Assembly (NCBI GenBank): GCA_028554755.1
Contig: JAPTOF010000001.1
Coordinates: forward strand, 42,146,001 to 42,210,000
Length of the DNA stretch: 64,000 nucleotides
Source: Cordia subcordata
Lineage: Eukaryota > Streptophyta > Magnoliopsida > Boraginales > Cordiaceae
Direction: 5' to 3'
The notes below the pieces were generated by a model. The model had not been told where the DNA came from. It saw only the letters and a list, made by a program, of their open reading frames with translations, and did no database searches. Shown piece after piece: positions 34,342 to 47,900 of the stretch. Positions within the stretch are counted from its first letter, which is position 1. Each line of letters opens with the position of its first letter. Both the position numbers and the translations under genes were made by a program.

Positions 34342-37300
34342 TTACAAGACAATCTGAGATCTGGCAGCAAAGCGCCTGCACTTCTGACGAGCAGTCTTTT
34401 TAAGTCCACAAACACAGTTCTCAAGAAGCGCATAATCCTCATTCCAGAACAACATGGAGGCCATCTCTGGATTATCTAGTAGCATTTTTGAGGTCAGGTA
34501 CCCAGCAATTGTCCATGTCTGATTAAGCCGAGATTGCTTCCCGACAAACCTCCCATGTTTTGTGTCATAGTACTCAGGCCACTGATCCATGGCTAGCCTC
34601 TTCTCAGCCAAATCAACTGCTTTTCTGGCGACTTCTGGCCTTTCCATCTTAATGCAAGCCAGCGTAAACTGAAATGTTAACAAAAGGCTTTTAGAGTGAG
34701 AGAAGAAAACTTGCAGCACTGTAACATCATCCTCAATTCTACATGTACTAACGTTGCCAGTCTTACTCCAAGAATTTGGTAACCGTTGGATGAATACTTT
34801 CCTTGGGTTCTGTTGTATTTTTTGTGTGGTGGGGGGTTGGGGTGGGGCGGGGGGCACAGTATATAGTATAATTGAGAAAAAAGAGCATGGTCCGCCTTTT
34901 ATATCTTTTTACTCCAAAATTGTGGCATTTTATTTGCTTAAAATGCAACAAGCAAGACTAAGCACAAGCTTACCTGCCACAGAAGTGTTGGCCATGACCC
35001 GCCATTGTGATATGACCATGGCCTGCAGGGAAAGCAATTAATTAGACTTCCATATGCGAGTAACTTAGCATGATCTCAAATGGAAAATATTCCCCAAAAT
35101 CAGACAACATCAAGAAAGATAAAAACAAGTAAAATGAAGAAGTTGATCCTCACGTATTCTTAGGGTCACTTCCTGTTGTAATACGCCATTCCTCGCCTTC
35201 CAAAGCAGGGTAACATATTTTAAGGGGCATTTGTGCTGTGAGATCATCCCATTTTTCTTCATACAAATTCAATATACCTTCGTTCTGTGCAGGGGTGCCC
35301 AGTGACGAAATGATTGCCCAAAGATTTCCAAGTGTGAAAAACCTGAAATCCATATGAGCGGGCTGCAAATTTCCTATGAAATAGCCACCACTCTCTGGTA
35401 TCCAATCTACAAGCCAAGTAGGGATCTGATCAGGGTAGATGTTAAATTTGTTGGTGGCATCCATAGAGTATTCTTCTGTCTTGTAGCGATATATCTCATT
35501 GATTTTTCTCATGTCAACCCAGTAGTACTCTCTTATATGAAACGACAGTGCGCTGAGTCGGTTATTTACAGCAGCAACTAGCTTTTTGGTTGAATCATTG
35601 ACAATAAGCATCTCGAGCGAGCAACGCAAAGCTGAGTAAAACAAAGCCTAAAAGATCAAATATGTCAGGTAGATAACGCAGAGCTACTAGAAGAGAAGCA
35701 TATTAAAATTCTTACTGCATAACTTTCGCACATTGTCTATGAATGTAAAATCACTCACTTGGATTTCAAGAGGGTGGCCGTGAATACCCATCCGTCTATC
35801 AATCATGCAGGAACCGTCAGCTACTAAGAGAGTAGGAAACATGTCAAAACCATCTGTCAAGCACAAATTGAGTATCAGTCTTATGCCTGTCTGCACCTCC
35901 ACCCTCTCCTGCAAGGTGTAGTCACCAGTGATCTTCCCATAAGCTCTTAATAGTATAATCCACCACAACCCTGTTGGAAGTTATAATCATATCAAAAGCA
36001 CTTAATATTTGTAATGACACATCTAGCCAGCAAAAATTTAGAGGACCCTTAAGGTGTACTACCACATGAGTTTGACAGGTAAAGAATTGAGTACCAAAAG
36101 CAATAAATGTTATGTCAATATGAACAGGCAGTGTAACAAAAAGGAAGAGTACAATGTACATAGTTGTTGGAGTCTCGTCATAATGAACACATTCCAAAGC
36201 AGTCACTACCTTACCAGAATCAACAGGTGCAACCCGCCCAATAGCCGATTCACCAAAATCCGGATCTAGCACATCCTCAAATTCTCCACTTCTTCCATCT
36301 AGGGGGACAGTTCTAACTTTAAAACTAGCTGGCATCAATCCTGGTCCAGGGCTGTGGCAATCTACACTTTTCTCCCAACTCTAACCAGCAAACAGTAAAA
36401 CATTTTTAAGTAACAAACATAGAAGATATTACTGTTGTCTCTGTGTGTGTGTCTGTGTATATATATCATCATAGGCAAGACTGAACTCATGCTAGTAAAG
36501 TAATAGATAAAAAGATCAACCATCAAAATCAGAAACAGAAGCAACGACATTTCCTTACCAAACAGGAGCAACAAAGAAATTACATAAGAATTAATAAAGC
36601 TACAAAACTACCTCAGGCACTACACAGAATCCTCGGCAATGGCAAGGAATTTTCAAAAATTAAATATTATATGTAGAGAAAGAGAGTCATACTACTTTAG
36701 AGCACTATTATCGAATTTAACAAAGGCTGAATAATGCAGCACAAGAGTCTGAAAAATAGGTTTTATATCTTTATCTAAAGAAGACACCTATATCTTCCAC
36801 GAGATCTTCCGGCAAAGCAGTTTTTAAGAAAGGCCTCATAACTTTGTCAAGGTGAAGTTTTTAATGGATAGCTCAAGTGGTTGAGACTACCTCTCCCAGG
36901 CATGAGGTCCTATGTTCAATCCAATGGGAGTGGGCGGTTTAACCCAAACCAAAAGGAAAAAAAGCTGAAGATTCTTTTGACCTGTTAGCTTACATGATGT
37001 CAGGTGCAGAACCAGTTGGTGGAAACATCAACGAGCTTTACAATATTACAAAATACAACAGATTTAATGAGTTCTTCATCGACTTGCTAGTGGGAGGAAG
37101 TAATGGTTGTTCTCATGTATTATACATCTATACGTGAATTAAACAATCCAAGCAAAAGAATCCAGATGAAAGAAGATGAGACAGTCATGGAGGAGGAGAA
37201 AGGGAAGAAGAGATTCATCAATATGATGCTAAGATTCATTTTTCAGCAGTGCAGCTTGGAAGACATTCTTCAGTTATCTTTTTCACTTCTCTCATTTTAA

Positions 37301-38494
37301 CAAATGAAATCAGGTCTGATGTAAAGATTGTTACCTACACCAATCGTTAATATGTCATTAATATGCCATATAGAGAATAAAATTACCTCATCAGTTGATT
37401 CATGGTCTTACTCAGTTATCCAAAGAAATGTATAACTGTAACTGGCAAATTACTAGCAGGGTATGGTTGAGTACTTTGGATGAAGGGGAGAAATGTGCAA
37501 CATGAAACAGAAAATGAGGCAACACAATAGCCATGGGCAATTAAAAGCAACATAGAACTACAGAATATGAAATTACTACACTTTAGAGACTATAATAAAT
37601 TGCATCAACCACTATAGACTTTTCTTATGTGAAAGACAAATAGAAAAGGCATAAATATTTGAAACAACAGTGAATGAGAACATGATCAACTACCTGAAGC
37701 TGCAGAGTATGAAGTAGAAAATTCTTAACAATCTCCCCTTCTCCGTTAAGCAAGAATGCCAGAGCTGAGGGGACGAAATCCCGAATGAAGACTTGATCAT
37801 AGTTGAGCGGCTGCTTATCAGCAGGATCATTAGCAGCCACAGTCCCAACCGGTAGTCCGCAGTAACTCACAATTGCTCCTCGTAGCAATTCCCAAGCATC
37901 CTTTTCAACCTCAGGCAGCTCTCTCTCATGGGTCATTGTAAAAAACTTTGACCCTTTTAATTCTTCACTAAAGTTCTTCATACTTGCATTTGAACTATCA
38001 CTAACCCTTTCTTTTATCTCTTGTTTCCCAACTACATCTTGACCACTTTCTATTCTTTCAAACACTAAAGGCTCCACATTCAAACCCCCCTGAATAAAGA
38101 TCTTCTTGATATTGTTTGCATCGACACCTCTCTCAACAGATGTCGAATGCTTCCTAAAATTAGAAGCTACATTTACTACACCTAGAACATATCTATGATT
38201 ACCTCTACTGACTCGACAACCCGAAAAAACTCTAGATTGTCCCCAATTCGAATCGGACCCACAAAAAGTCATCCGATTCGGATTAATCATATTCCTAAAC
38301 CTTAAAATGCTTTTACTACAAGAATGAACCCTATGTAAACGATTCAATCTTGATGGTGATTTCGACAGATTATTATTAACCAAATGGTTACATCTCGGAA
38401 AAGGGTACCCAAAAATGGATGAGTGTCTACTTTTAATCAAGATTCTACAACAGGGTTTCACACTGGACACCCCAATACAAGAACTAGCATTCAT
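34342..38494 (-). CDS. Alkaline/neutral invertase, GH100, organelle-targeted type
   Basis: Six exons join in frame on the minus strand: 38494-37694, 36380-36215, 35970-35759, 35647-35154, 35022-34974 and 34668-34342 (TAA), giving 682 aa, the usual length of the long plant class. The enzyme hydrolyses sucrose to glucose and fructose near neutral pH. Family blocks are [107 protein letters not shown] and [16 protein letters not shown]321 (APVDSG) and the E545-E546 pair fit, by spacing, the catalytic acid and base known from the cyanobacterial enzyme. The first ~190 residues are Ser/Arg/Asn-rich with few acids early on, suggesting a mitochondrial or plastid transit peptide. The start is ATG 38494; an in-frame TTG upstream is not used. 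Intron 1 (1.3 kb) carries a SINE-like insertion. Confidence 0.94.
36863..36963 (+). mobile_element. tRNA-derived SINE-like insertion
   Basis: Box A TAGCTCAAGTGG (36869-36880) and box B GTTCAATCC (36914-36922) are spaced as in a Pol III internal promoter, and an A-rich tail follows at 36950-36963. Flanking GGTGAAG (36851-36857) and GCTGAAG (36964-36970) may be a target duplication with one change. It lies in invertase intron 1, antisense to the gene. Confidence 0.45.
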
Positions 38495-38515
38495 TTTTTC
38501 TTTTCGCAATTTTTT

Positions 38516-38733
38516 CTACACAATTAAAGTTAAAGACTCGAACTTTATGTCAAAGACTTAAAAATGTATGCAGGTGTTAGCTATGTATACGTACAGATCT
38601 GTTAATGTTATAATATAATTAACAGAAAATTATGACCAGCTATATATATATACAAAAAGACAGTTGAAGAAGAGTATATATTAATGAATATACGAAAATA
38701 AATTATGAATTTTTAATAAAAAGAATAACTTAC
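38516..38733 (-). other. Probable 5' leader intron of the invertase
   Basis: On the minus strand a good donor (ACT/GTAAGTTATT) after 38734 and an acceptor (TTGTGTAG) ending at 38516 bound a 218-bp AT-rich intron 21 bases before the ATG. The leader exon would lie at about 38735-38780. Confidence 0.5.
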
Positions 38734-38804
38734 AGTTTGATGAGGAGAGAGCTTGCCTGAAGAAGAAACAGTGAGATATTTGAAAGCTGGGGAGGAGGTG
38801 GGAT

Positions 38805-38812
38805 ATTTATAG
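38805..38812 (-). promoter_or_regulatory. Likely TATA box of the invertase
   Basis: The minus strand reads CTCTATAAATATCCC; TATAAATA is a strong plant TATA box and sits about 30 bases before the proposed leader exon. Confidence 0.6.
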
Positions 38813-38819
38813 AGGAAAC

Positions 38820-40426
38820 AAGAGAGGGAAAGTTCCAAGAATGGTGTTGGTTTGGTGACGCTGCAAACGTGTTGAATGTTCTTTTTAGTTTTACCAAATT
38901 GGCCTTTGCACGTGTGTGGGTGATGTTCTTATGTGATGAGGTTTGTCATTACCAATTTACAAAGGAACCCCTCCCCTATTCCTTCAAGTTCCAAACTTGC
39001 ATCTACAAACAAAACAAATAATGGCATTGAATAAGCCAAACCTATCACGTCCATCATTTTAACTTTGAACATAAAAAATAGAAAAATTATTTAAATATTA
39101 ATAAAACAAAAATAAATAATTAATAAAAACTTAGAGGTTTTGAGTTTTTGGGATGATGAGTTAATAGTCCAATTAATTGAAATTATCCTTTCACTAGATC
39201 ACTTAGATTCAAATTTGTTGGTATCGAGTTCTTTACCTTTAAAAAGAGCAATAACGTGATGGTATTAATCTTATTCATATAATTTCAAAGTTCTAAATTT
39301 TTTGTATTATTTTATCATAGTTATATTAATAATTTATATTTATTAAATCTCACTTATAATTTTTTTATTTAAGGGAAGCAAAAACTAATTACATGCAATT
39401 AGTAGAAATTGATCTAAGGATCCCTTAGAGATTTACATAAAGGTGAGAGACGTACCAAAGGTACCACTTGACTGCTAGCTCTTTAATTCTTCTTTCCATT
39501 TTTTTCGAAAGTTTTTTTTTTTTTTTACTTGTCTTCTCCTTGGTCGAAGGTCAAGAGGACTCAGTCAGGCCCTTCAATTGCTGTGTTCTTGACTAGCGTA
39601 GGGGTAGTATAGGAACTCAAAGAAAATAACAATGTCTTGGCTAGGGGCTAGAATCGTAGTTTTGTACCTTGCGTTGTTATTGGTTCGTATGTGTCGGCTC
39701 TGAAATGTACACAAAAAAATGTGCGCAAATCCAGAAAGCGTAAGCTGTGGACTTGTACATTGCAAAAAAAAAAAGCTGCGGACTTGTATAAGCTTACAAA
39801 ACAAAAATGTTTTTCATTTCATGTACATGACATAGATATTCTTCTATATATATATTTTTTGGTCGAACATGACATCGATATTCATGTCCCCCCTTTTCAT
39901 TCTTTTTCCTTTTTTCCCGTTCCTGCGTTTTCATTTTGTTACATCAAAATGTTGACAACTGAAAATATCTCTCGGATAAAGTGAAAACATTACTAGAAAC
40001 GTGGAATGACATTTTCTGGGTTTTCTCTGTCTTTTTTTCTCTCATATTTATTTGAACCAAAATTTTCTCTTAATGTTATAATAATATAAATAAAGTTTAA
40101 TTGTTATGAATTATTTATATAATTTCATCATAATTGTATTAATAATTTATAATTGTCAGATCACATTATAATGTGATAACATTGTGAGCAAGTAAATTCG
40201 GATATTCCCCTTCTTGGGCTTTGTCAAAGAAAACATTTTCGTATGTCATTTTGATGTAATAATCTTGGTTTGACGACACCGGCCTACTCAAATGTTGGGC
40301 CTGACAGACTTAACCAAGTCACTTTGTCCTGTTTAAGCCTTTCAATTCGAGCAAGTACCTTAAAAAGGGGAAGCCCAACGGCCCAAGTTGATTACTAGAG
40401 GCCCGACGTTACAGGCTGTTGGATTA
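38820..40426. other. Intergenic, no gene seen
   Basis: The upstream region of the invertase, then AT-rich DNA. The short open frames at 39574-39984 have no domain I recognise. Confidence 0.55.
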
Positions 40427-40547
40427 GAGGGTGTTTGGCTTTGCTTATTGTGGTTGCTTATAAGCACTTAGAAAAAAGCACCCTCTCACATGATTTTTAC
40501 TATTTAGGGGGCTTATAAACACCAAATAAGCAAAGCCAAACACCCTC
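40427..40547. mobile_element. Harbinger-type MITE (family B, copy 2)
   Basis: A 121-bp element with inverted ends GAGGGTGTTTGGCTTTGCTT of about 22 bp, the inner part (GCTTATAAGC, GGGGGCTTATAAACACC) pairing further. It is preceded by TTA and followed by TAA. RNA from it would fold into a near-continuous hairpin. Confidence 0.72.
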
Positions 40548-41465
40548 TAAGTGAGAGATTATTATGTTGTGATCAATTTAGTCTCATTTTCGGGTTCTGT
40601 TTTTGTTTTTCCCTTTTTAAATTCGTCGCAGATATGGGATTGTCCCAAGCTAACTTATCTATTTACATACATTGTTCCAGTTTTTATTTGGAAATGATTT
40701 ATAAGTTAGAATTTTATCCTTGACGAAAACTCAAGTCAAGTAAATTCAAGGTTTAATTATGTAGTTAGTTTTAAATTATAATGCTAATTTATCCTCGCTT
40801 ATAAATTTTAGTGTTCTGGAATTGGGAGGTGATGTCAGCTTTAACAAATTAAAGAAGCAATCTACTTTCAAGTTTTTAAGCTAGAGTTGCAATCAGAAGT
40901 AAATAAGGATGATGGGATGACTTTAATTAATTATCATGCTGGAAGGTATTAATGGACACTTTTGAGAGTGAAGCTATGTTAATAACTTACAAGAGGCTCC
41001 TTCTTTTATTGTAGGAAACAACTTTTATTAGTTCTTTTTATCCAGTTGTCTCTTTAATTAGGTCTTAATTTATATTATGCCATGATCATTTTAGTGATAA
41101 CTGATCCTAATCAAGTTAGCTCTTGAATTATGTAACAATAAGTTCAATGCCTGAGTACTGATTCTTGTAGTCAGTATAATCCAACTACAATTAAAGAAAA
41201 ATGTTGGGCAGACGGAAATTGATGATTTATTAGTTGAGAGTCCATTATATATGGAGTTGGCCTAGAAGATGATGATGCATCCTAGCTAGCTCTTAGTCAA
41301 CCCTTTGACCAAATGCGCTTTTCCTTTTTTTTTTTTTTTTTAAATACTTTTTTTGGTCAAAACTCGAAAGGAGCTGAGTTATATGCTTTATCCATTTTGC
41401 ATGTTTAGCTAGCTTCATTTGTGGCATGAGGTAGATCAGATTTAACTTTGAAAAAAGAAACAAAA

Positions 41466-41513
<48 letters not shown>

Positions 41514-42635
41514 AACCCACTATTGTTGAACTTATCATGTGCTGTTGTGAGAAGAAAGAAATTACAGAAACCGCTTCCAGAATGTGATGCCAGCTTGATC
41601 TATATATGTATATTAACATCGACCAGTCAAATTAATTTATTTAATTTTTTGGCTAATAAAAATGATCGAAAGTAGTCTTCACCAACGCAAGCAATGACCA
41701 AAATCTTGAAACATGACGCACTAATTAATAGATCATACCACTACTCAACTCACAGGTTAAAATGTTATATTAAACAACTATTTTGACTGTCTTTAATTAA
41801 TTTATTATGTTGTGTATATACGTATATGATAATTTAAGTTTTAGTCAAGGGGGGCATTAGGCTGCTGAGCTCTGATTAGCTTCTACTTTACTTTGTCAAA
41901 AACATTTGTTTTTTTAAAAAAAAAAAAAAAACAACAAAACCTTGGTCATTGTATTGGAGTTGTAATTAATTTGATCACTAATTCCATATTTTATGTATCG
42001 TGCTAATCCTCCTAGCTCTGTCATTGAACCCTCCACTAAGAGAAAAGTATTTGTAATTGACTGTTAAGCTGTGAGATTGAGTTGAATTAGCAACCACTGA
42101 GGCTTCTTCTTGCTCTTAATAATTTTTTCAATATTCCTTTTTTGAGGGGTCTTCAACAACGTCCACTAACAAAAATTGAAATTTGCGTCAAACTTATTGT
42201 TGAAAATTCTTTTTCTGTGTTGCGTAATTAATCAACTTGCAAAATATGTGGTCATTGACGTCATTGTGATCTAAGAAACGTTTCAAAAACTGATGACAAC
42301 TTGAGTTTGTCTGCTTACTCAATTATTAATTTTAATCATCTAATAATAACAGCTGGCGAACCATGCTTTACTAATTAACTAGCTGCATACGCATGCATCT
42401 CCAACACAAGCTGGACTGAGCTTAACTAGAATCAAACTCATAAACTAACAAGTATAGGCTTATTAATATGATCATATAATTAATTTAGAGATAATGCGTC
42501 CTCAACAATATTTCTTGGCGAAACAAGACAGTGAGTTATCAAGATCATATAGTGTATGTCAAAGCAGATAATCTGAAATCTTTTTGTGTCTATCTTGAAA
42601 TTATATGTCTTTTTTTAAAAAAAAATAATCAAAAA
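40548..42635. other. Intergenic, no gene seen
   Basis: AT-rich with a (GAAA)n/(GA)n run at about 41466-41514, and several A/T homopolymers. No gene was recognised. Confidence 0.55.
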
Positions 42636-42928
42636 GGTACTTGTACAATCTCTTATTTTAAGCGAAATGATGCGGTCATCCTTTATCTTTCCAATTAAAC
42701 CATTTAGCCCCTCACATTTATCTCTGTTACGGTTGTTAGTCCAAATTTAAAAATCCATCCAAATTCTTCCGTTAAAAGCACGTGACTAGCACATGCACTT
42801 AAATAGCTTAAAAAAGCAAGGCTAATTTCATCAAAGTCTTCTCAATCTTATTTTCTTTCTTTTTTGTTTGGTCAATCTCTCAATCACCTTGAAAGCTTTT
42901 TTGGCCCTCACACCTCTCTCTCTTTCTT

Positions 42929-42964
<36 letters not shown>

Positions 42965-44205
42965 AATAGTGTATATATAAACATATACATATATATAGTG
43001 TGTATCTATATATACATATATTGTGTATTAATTATAATTGAAATTAAAAGAAAATTTGAATAAACATGATATATATATATATATATATATACATACACAT
43101 ACACACACATACACATACACATAAAAAAACACACGAGTACATATACAAACACACTCATGAATAATACACAATCACACACACGCACTGTATCAGGACACCC
43201 ACAATCACACACTCACACACACAAAAAAATATGAACAAAGAGAATACAATGCTGTTACTATGTTAAGCTACAGATTTGGAGAACCAAGTTAAGGGTGATG
43301 GTGGAGAAACCAAGCGTTGACCATTTGGGGGATTGATATCGTGGTGTATCAGAGAACCTAAAATGAAGTAGAAGAGCTCTTTTGGCAGGTCTTTTTTCAC
43401 AAAAGCAAAAGAAGTTTGTTGAAGATCTATGGAAGGATTATTATTATAAACAAAAGGTTAGGGTTGGGATGTGAGTTAACTTGAAGTGACAATTAAAGAT
43501 ATTTGAATATTTTTGGGGGTTTTCAAATTTTAGAAAATACGAAGGCTATTTTATTACTTTTACCCAATTTTTTTTTTTGGGGTTTGCAAAATCAATTGTA
43601 GAAATAATGGCTATGGATCGTGTTGCTCGATTGATCAAACAAGGCAAATTGTATGGTGACTTGGTTTGTGATCCTCCACGAAAGCTTAAGAAAAGTTTTG
43701 TTGAAATTTTCTTCTTGTTGTGATTGGATAAATATATGAATTCTATTTTGTTTGGGAGAAAAAGATGGATTGAAAAGTTTTGTTGGAAATTTTCTTGTAG
43801 TTGTTGTTGCTTTTGATGAAATCACATATCTATAGGAAAAAAACCAAAAAAGAAAAAAGAAAAAGAAGAGCTTCAAAAGACTTTGACGAAATTAGCCTTG
43901 CTTTTTTAAGTTATTTAAGAACATATGCCATCCACATGCCTTTACTGGAAAATTTTGGATGGACTTTTGAATTTAGAGTAACAACAGCAACGGAAAAGAC
44001 TTTGATGAAATTTGCCTTGTTTTTTTAAGTTATTTAAGCACATATGCCAGCCACATGCCTTTAACGGAAGAATTTGGACGGAATTTCGAATTTGAACTAA
44101 CAGCGGCAACAGAGATAAAATTATGAGACTAAATGATTTAATTGGAAACATAAAGGACGACTACATCATTTTGTTTAAAGATAAGGAACTGCACAGGTAA
44201 TTTAC
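42636..44205. mobile_element. Non-autonomous element with ~200-bp inverted repeats
   Basis: The left arm (about 42636-42850) matches the complement of the right arm (about 44005-44205), sharing CTTTATCTTTCCAATTAA, ATTTATCTCTGTTAC, CCAAATTCTTCCGTTAAA and GGCTAATTTCATCAAAGTC. The inner part of the right arm is present twice (43870-44004 and 44005-44110). The centre has long CT, TA and CA microsatellites (42916-43220). A Mutator-like origin is possible from the arm length. The tips and the target duplication could not be fixed. Confidence 0.65.
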
Positions 44206-44525
44206 CCTCATACTTAAGATTCTTACATAATTAAGATATAATCATACTTGAAACTTTATGGATTATAATATCAAACCTCAACGAAGCTAAATATAATTTG
44301 TAGCTACATCTTTAAAGTAAAAGACTCAATTTAGACCACAACAAGTTCGAATATCGAGAAATATATTTGTTTGGAAGACTTTCTCTTATTTGCTCTCCAT
44401 TTGATAGGGACTAGTTTTAAGTACAATGTAATTAAGGATACCTAGTTCGAAGCCCAAAAAATAGGGCTCGTTTAGACCATAATGAGAGACATGAGTAAGA
44501 CTTTGAACACATGGATAAGAATGGC

Positions 44526-45389
44526 TAGAGGTGGGAATATCCGTTCCGTATCCGAATCCGAATTTGTATCCAAACCTAATTGGATAGAAAAATTATGAAA
44601 ACTTCAGATACAGATATATCCGAATCCGATATCCGATAAAAATACCAGATATCGGATAGAAATTCGGATAATTTTTTACTATCCGAATCCGATCCGAAAT
44701 ATCCGAAAAATAAAAAACATATAAAAATATATTAATTTTATGTTAAGGGCTTCATTGTCTAAAGATGGTTCAACATTTTATTATTTTATGATTTTTAACT
44801 TTATTTTAAATATTTTAGTTTTATGTCCTATATTTGGGATATTTTATTTGTTTAACTTTTGGTACAACAAAAATATTTGATGACTTATTATGAAATATAG
44901 GTTGTGATAGATTTTGTATTTAGTATCGGCTATGGTATGCGTGACATATTAATGTGGATAATGATTTGCAGTGAACTTATATATATTGGTGGTAAACTTA
45001 TATATATTGGTTATTATCTACTATTATTTTGTGTGGCATATTAGTGTGAATTATAGTTTGTGGTAAACTTTATATTTAGTGAAATGTGTTAATTTTTCTT
45101 TTCAATACAGTTTAATATTGTTATAGTTCGAGTGGCACTAAATTTACATGGTTATAATGTTGTTTAATAGTAAAATATTAATGAGAAATTAAATATGTTT
45201 TGATTATTAAATAAATTCGAAAACCTGACTATCCGAATATGAAAATATCCATTATCCGAAAATCCAATATCTGGCCGGATAGGTACTTTTAAACTATCCG
45301 ATCGGATAGTTAATTTTCTAATCCGATATCCGACTATCCAATGTCTGATTATCCGACTATCCGATTATCCGTTCTGATTTCCACCCCTA
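44526..45389. mobile_element. hAT-like non-autonomous element 1
   Basis: The ends are TAGAGGTGGGAATATCCG and, on the minus strand, TAGGGGTGGAAATCAGAACG. The flanks AGAATGGC (44518-44525) and ACCATGGC (45390-45397) agree at six of eight bases, the length of a hAT target duplication. Both subterminal parts are dense in ATCCGAATCCGAT/GATATCGGATA words, possible transposase-binding repeats. It has no coding sequence. Confidence 0.68.
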
Positions 45390-45403
45390 ACCATGGCGAA
45401 ATT

Positions 45404-46337
45404 TAGGGGTGGAAGTTTGGATCGGGTACCCGACCCCGAATCTGAATCGGAACCCGATCGAATGCAAAAAATGCAAAAATTTCGGATTCGGATTATCTGA
45501 ATCCGATATCCAAAAAATAACTGGATATCAGGTAGTAAATCGGGTAGTTTTTTCCTACCCGAACCCTATCCGAAAAACCCGAAAAATACACACACACACA
45601 CTATTATATAGTAAATCATTCACCATGATATTCTAATATAACAGATATATAAACACACATTTTATATAATGTATTAAGATTAAAATGTACAATTAAAGAA
45701 AAAGAAAAAAAGGTATTTTTCAAAAGTAATGAGAAGTTAAATAACATAATTAAGTTATTTGTAAATAAGTTAGACAACTAAATTGAGTAATATAATTAGA
45801 ATTAACAAAATGTAACATTAATTTAGCATAAATATTTGTTATGTTTAAGTTAGATAAATGTGAAAATATATTTGTATAGTTAATATTTATTAATTTTTTC
45901 TTTTTGTTTGGTTCATAGTTATGATGAAAATGTCTTTATATTTTAAAAAGAGTTGATTTGTCTATCGTCTTTTTGAATAATATCTTTTTTTTATTGGAGC
46001 CGATGCTTAGTTTATTGTATAACCAACATCTCCTTTGTTTATTAGAGCCGATACTTAGCTTTGAGCATCGTGCTATTTGTATACATAGATGTAATTAGTT
46101 TGATTATCAATGAATGTATTTGCTAACTTACCGTAAAAAAAAATAATAAACAATTTTGTATTTTTTAGCTTCATAAAAATGTCGGTTATCCGAATATCCG
46201 AATCCAAAAAACCCAGCATCCGAAAAATCCGATATTCGACCGGATAGTTACTATTTAACTATCCGATCGGATATTTTTTCTCATCCGAAACCTGAAAAAC
46301 CCAATTATCCGAAAATCCGATCCGATTTTCTCCCCTA
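45404..46337. mobile_element. hAT-like non-autonomous element 2
   Basis: The ends are TAGGGGTGGAAGTTTGGATC and, on the minus strand, TAGGGGAGAAAATCGGATC. The flanks GCGAAATT (45396-45403) and GCAAAATT (46338-46345) agree at seven of eight bases. It shares the CCGAATCCGAT subterminal words with element 1 but has a different interior. Confidence 0.75.
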
Positions 46338-46345
46338 GCAAAATT

Positions 46346-47850
46346 CAAAATAACATGTTTTGAGTACGCATTTATAGTGGAATACCATTCGATTAATAAA
46401 TAAATAGGGTTGCGGCTGGGAAAGAGATTGTATAAATTACAAAGAGATAGACGGACAAACCAAGACATTTTGACATGTTTCGTTAATAATAATAAATTTA
46501 TTTGTGGTTGAGAAGTAAGCAGCAACACTGGATGAAATCAGTCTCGTCTGTACGAGGGAGGGATGACCGAGACCTCGCTTTCAGAAAACAAAAAGATTCA
46601 CGCAAGAGGAACCATGCATGCATGATGCATATGTATGTATATATATATATGGTTATATAAAGTCGTAAAGAAATTTAAGACAGGCCGCCATCATAATAAT
46701 AATAATCATCATCATCCTCATCAACTTGATTATTGAGCAATTGCTACGTACTTACTAAATAAAAAGAGAAATATGGACAGAGAGCAGCGGCCTGATAACA
46801 TCATTGGGTGCTTTTAATTTGGTCCTGAGTTGATATTTGTATGTTAGAAGATTTGGTTTAGCAAGCGGGACTCATCATCATCAACAGATTTCCATATCAC
46901 AGTGAACACAAAGGAAAATAATTAATATATTAATGATAAAGAAGTAGCTGGCTAGTACAAGCTGGGAAATTGAGATTTTGAACGTGTTTGATGAACCAAG
47001 TTACAACTACTAAAGCCTGCTAGTAAAAATATTTTCCATCTCTAGAGTTTAATATGTTAGTGATATCCGCATTTATATTAGTATGATCGGTTATCATGAA
47101 TAGAATAAAATCAATCAAGTCGTAGTTACCTAGGTACTTGAAATGTTAATAATAAGAATTTTTAGGAACTAATCATGTGTCACTAGCTGCGACTCAAGCA
47201 ATAGCATGCATGATCAGTCATTTATTATATGCCCGGCTCCTACATAGATTTCTTAATTCACTTTAATTTAGGATATACTTGTTTTGATCGTCTTCACCAA
47301 CTAGTGAGTGTTAGTGATCTGATCTGCTTCATTCTGTTCATACGGAGGAGAGACTTGATTATTGCTTACCATGCCAATTAGCTTAGGTAAGCAACCTAAT
47401 TTATCCTTTCGAGTAGTATATTTCTCTCAGTTAGCTCCTTATTATGCTGGGTTTGTTAATTAATTAATTAATTTTATTAAACAAACATATATCAAACATA
47501 GCATTTATTAATTAGGTCAAAAATGAAAAACAGTAGTCAATTATATTGCCTCCATTTTAAGGTAAATATTTTGAGGTGGGGGGCGCGCACTAATTAATAC
47601 CTTGTATATATATGTACCCGTCCATCAATGGGGACACACAACAGTATTGGCTAGTTTAATTAGTTCCCATGATGAGTCGTTCAAAGACACACCAACATGC
47701 ATATTTGATTGACACTAACCGACCACTTTTCAGATGGCATAACACAATATCAATTTCAATCAAGAAAATTAACTATTAAATGTGGCACCATTCAAATTTC
47801 TCATTTGTATTCCCACTATTCTCTCAAACAAGAAAAGTCATCGATCGTCA

Positions 47851-47900
<50 letters not shown>

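Noticed and set aside
36863..36930. Functional tRNA gene
   Set aside because: Box A and box B are present but the flanking stems do not pair into a cloverleaf acceptor arm and an A-rich tail follows; a SINE head fits better.
38492..38509. Upstream TTG start for the invertase adding five residues
   Set aside because: The first ATG at 38494 follows a leader intron and matches the usual MN-S-S-type start of this class; a non-ATG start is not needed.
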